Below, piece after piece: positions 5,811-6,625 of a stretch of 6,625 bases of DNA (position 1 is its first letter; every line of letters begins with the position of its first letter). This stretch comes from Candidatus Sumerlaeota bacterium (lineage in GTDB: Bacteria; Sumerlaeota; Sumerlaeia; UBA8349). The translations under genes and the position numbers were made by a program. The notes beneath the pieces were generated by a model that saw only the letters and a program-made list of their open reading frames with translations, searched no databases and was not told the DNA's origin. The DNA lies in assembly GCA_003501375.1 (NCBI GenBank), contig DNPO01000051.1, positions 1 to 6,625 of the forward strand, written 5' to 3'.

Positions 5811-5863
5811 TACTTGGGAAGTTCCAAAGTCTGCCTCCGACTAAGCGAACCTTCAAAAGACTA

Positions 5864-5884
5864 TCCACAGATTACGCAGATTTT
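5864..5884. repeat. CACAGATTA-type dispersed repeat word
   Basis: CCACAGATTACGCAGATTTT is a short imperfect tandem (CAGATTA then CAGATTT). CACAGATTA recurs in the opposite orientation near 3761-3769. From memory, such CAGATTxxGCAGATT words are common intergenic repeats in environmental bacterial genomes. Only two partial copies are visible here. Confidence 0.4.
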
Positions 5885-6051
5885 ATTGACGGGGAATTTT
5901 GTTTATTGCGATAGATGGAAGCAATGTCTGAATGATTCTGTCTGTCGGATCTGCAGTACCTTGTGGTTTTGCGAGAGATATTTTTCTGCTGAAAAAAAGA
6001 GATCAACGGATAGTCGTACGGAGCACGCAGCGAAAACAAAATACGACACGA

Positions 6052-6103
6052 ATAAACAGGATTTACAGGATTTTTTTTGTTCTATCTTGTAAATCCTGTT
6101 TAT
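6052..6103. repeat. 20-bp inverted repeat with ACAGGATT words, possible bidirectional terminator
   Basis: Positions 6052-6071 pair with 6084-6103 at 19 of 20 positions, with one G:T mismatch at 6068/6087. The 12-nt loop contains seven T. The left arm is a tandem of ACAGGATTT and ACAGGAT on a 9-nt period. It lies between the ankyrin gene and the convergent sigma-54 activator. T-rich DNA follows the right arm on the plus strand, while no close U-tract follows on the minus strand. Confidence 0.75.
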
Positions 6104-6149
6104 CCATGTTTAATTATTTTTGAAGTTCTCTGCAACCGGATACCTTGCC

Positions 6150-6625
6150 TTACTTTCCCGGTTTCAGGCCATAATCCGCAATTTTTTTACGGAGCGTATT
6201 GCGGTGGATGTTGAGTTGACGCGCCGCCTGTACCTGATTCCAATCGGACGCATCCAACGCACGTTGGATGCAATTGCGCTCAGCCTCCGCGAGCGCTGTT
6301 GACCCTTGGGGCAATTCCATCATGACGGTCGGTGCCTCAGGATTCACACCACGTCGTCCTTGACGCAGCAGAGCAAAATCTTCCGGTTGCAACAGGGTGG
6401 CGTCGCTCAACAACACCGCGCGTTCCAGCGCGTTTTGCATCTCGCGAATGTTGCCGGGCCACTGGTATGTTTCCAGCAAACGTAACGCATCATCCGTGAT
6501 GCCGATGAGTTGCTTGTTGTATTCGCTGGCGTAGCGGCGTAGGAAAAAATCCGATAGTAAATGAATGTCCTCGCGGCGTTCGCGCAACGGGGGCAGGTGA
6601 ATCGCAAAAACGTTGAGGCGGAACC
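6150..6625 (-). CDS. NtrC-type sigma-54-dependent transcriptional activator, C-terminal part (5' end outside the window)
   Basis: About 157 codons of the 3' end are visible; the gene runs off the right edge. The readable frame starts with FRLNVFAIHLPPLRERREDI, the characteristic late part of the AAA+ sigma-54 interaction domain. It continues to WPGNIREMQNALERAV, the sensor-II region. After a linker there is a Fis-type helix-turn-helix (AERNCIQRALDASDWNQVQAARQLNIHRNTLRKKI) ending at GLKPGK. The protein would bind upstream activator sites and use ATP to open sigma-54 promoters. The N-terminal domain (receiver, PAS or GAF) is not visible, so NtrC, ZraR or other subtypes cannot be separated. Any internal start such as the TTG at 6587 is an artefact of the cut. 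The gene converges on the ankyrin gene across the repeat-bearing region. I found no confident sigma-54 promoter in the window. Confidence 0.93.
   Translation of the reverse strand, partial: FRLNVFAIHLPPLRERREDIHLLSDFFLRRYASEYNKQLIGITDDALRLLETYQWPGNIREMQNALERAVLLSDATLLQPEDFALLRQGRRGVNPEAPTVMMELPQGSTALAEAERNCIQRALDASDWNQVQAARQLNIHRNTLRKKIADYGLKPGK

Larger units (their letters stand above)
5811..6149. other. Repeat-bearing intergenic region at a convergent junction
   Basis: The 339 nt hold a CACAGATTACGCAGATTTT repeat word (5866-5884), a GACACGAA word (6045-6052) and a 20-bp inverted repeat (6052-6103). Open frames across it translate into repeat-derived strings such as YPQITQI and INRIYRI and are not credible genes. 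No RNA gene was recognised. Confidence 0.6.

Noticed and set aside
5814..6123. Two overlapping plus-strand frames in the intergenic region after the ankyrin gene
   Set aside because: Their sequences are translations of dispersed repeat words and the hairpin; there is no ribosome binding site or conserved motif.

Overview
The window looks like a piece of bacterial chromosome of moderate GC content. It contains six genes, one cut by the right edge, separated by unusually repeat-rich intergenic DNA. No tRNA, rRNA, CRISPR array, transposase or phage gene was seen. The organism cannot be named from this sequence. The PulG-like prepilin with a long low-complexity passenger, the PhoR/PhoB pair, the sigma-54 activator and the palindromic intergenic repeats (CACGAAA, ACAGGATT and CACAGATTA types) together suggest a Gram-negative lineage of the PVC group or a nearby candidate phylum. 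That placement is an impression from family resemblance, not a measurement.

Layout: 1-176 is a leader with a plausible sigma-70-type promoter. 177-1022 (+) is a class I SAM-dependent methyltransferase. 1013-1081 is a strong hairpin at a convergent junction. Read on the minus strand it has a seven-T tract, so it is mainly the terminator of the next operon. 1094-2860 (-) and 2865-3557 (-) are a PhoR-like sensor kinase and its PhoB-like response regulator, transcribed regulator first with a 4-nt gap. 3558-4050 is a 493-nt divergent intergenic region with a 36-bp perfect inverted repeat and a second hairpin in the pilin leader. 4051-4920 (+) is a prepilin or pseudopilin followed by a textbook Rho-independent terminator. 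5017-5331 (+) and 5331-5810 (+) are a small three-helix membrane protein and an ankyrin-repeat protein with an overlapping stop and start. 5811-6149 is repeat-bearing intergenic DNA. 6150-6625 (-) is the C-terminal part of an NtrC-type sigma-54 activator.

How the genes work together: PhoR and PhoB are clearly one signalling unit. The prepilin has its own ribosome binding site and terminator and appears monocistronic; its secretion or assembly machinery lies elsewhere. The membrane-protein and ankyrin pair is translationally coupled and of unknown function. It is the most plausible candidate for an undescribed small system here, but nothing in the sequence assigns it a job. The other notable feature is the set of intergenic palindromic repeats, which share short words at several sites. 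Most of the window is otherwise conventional.
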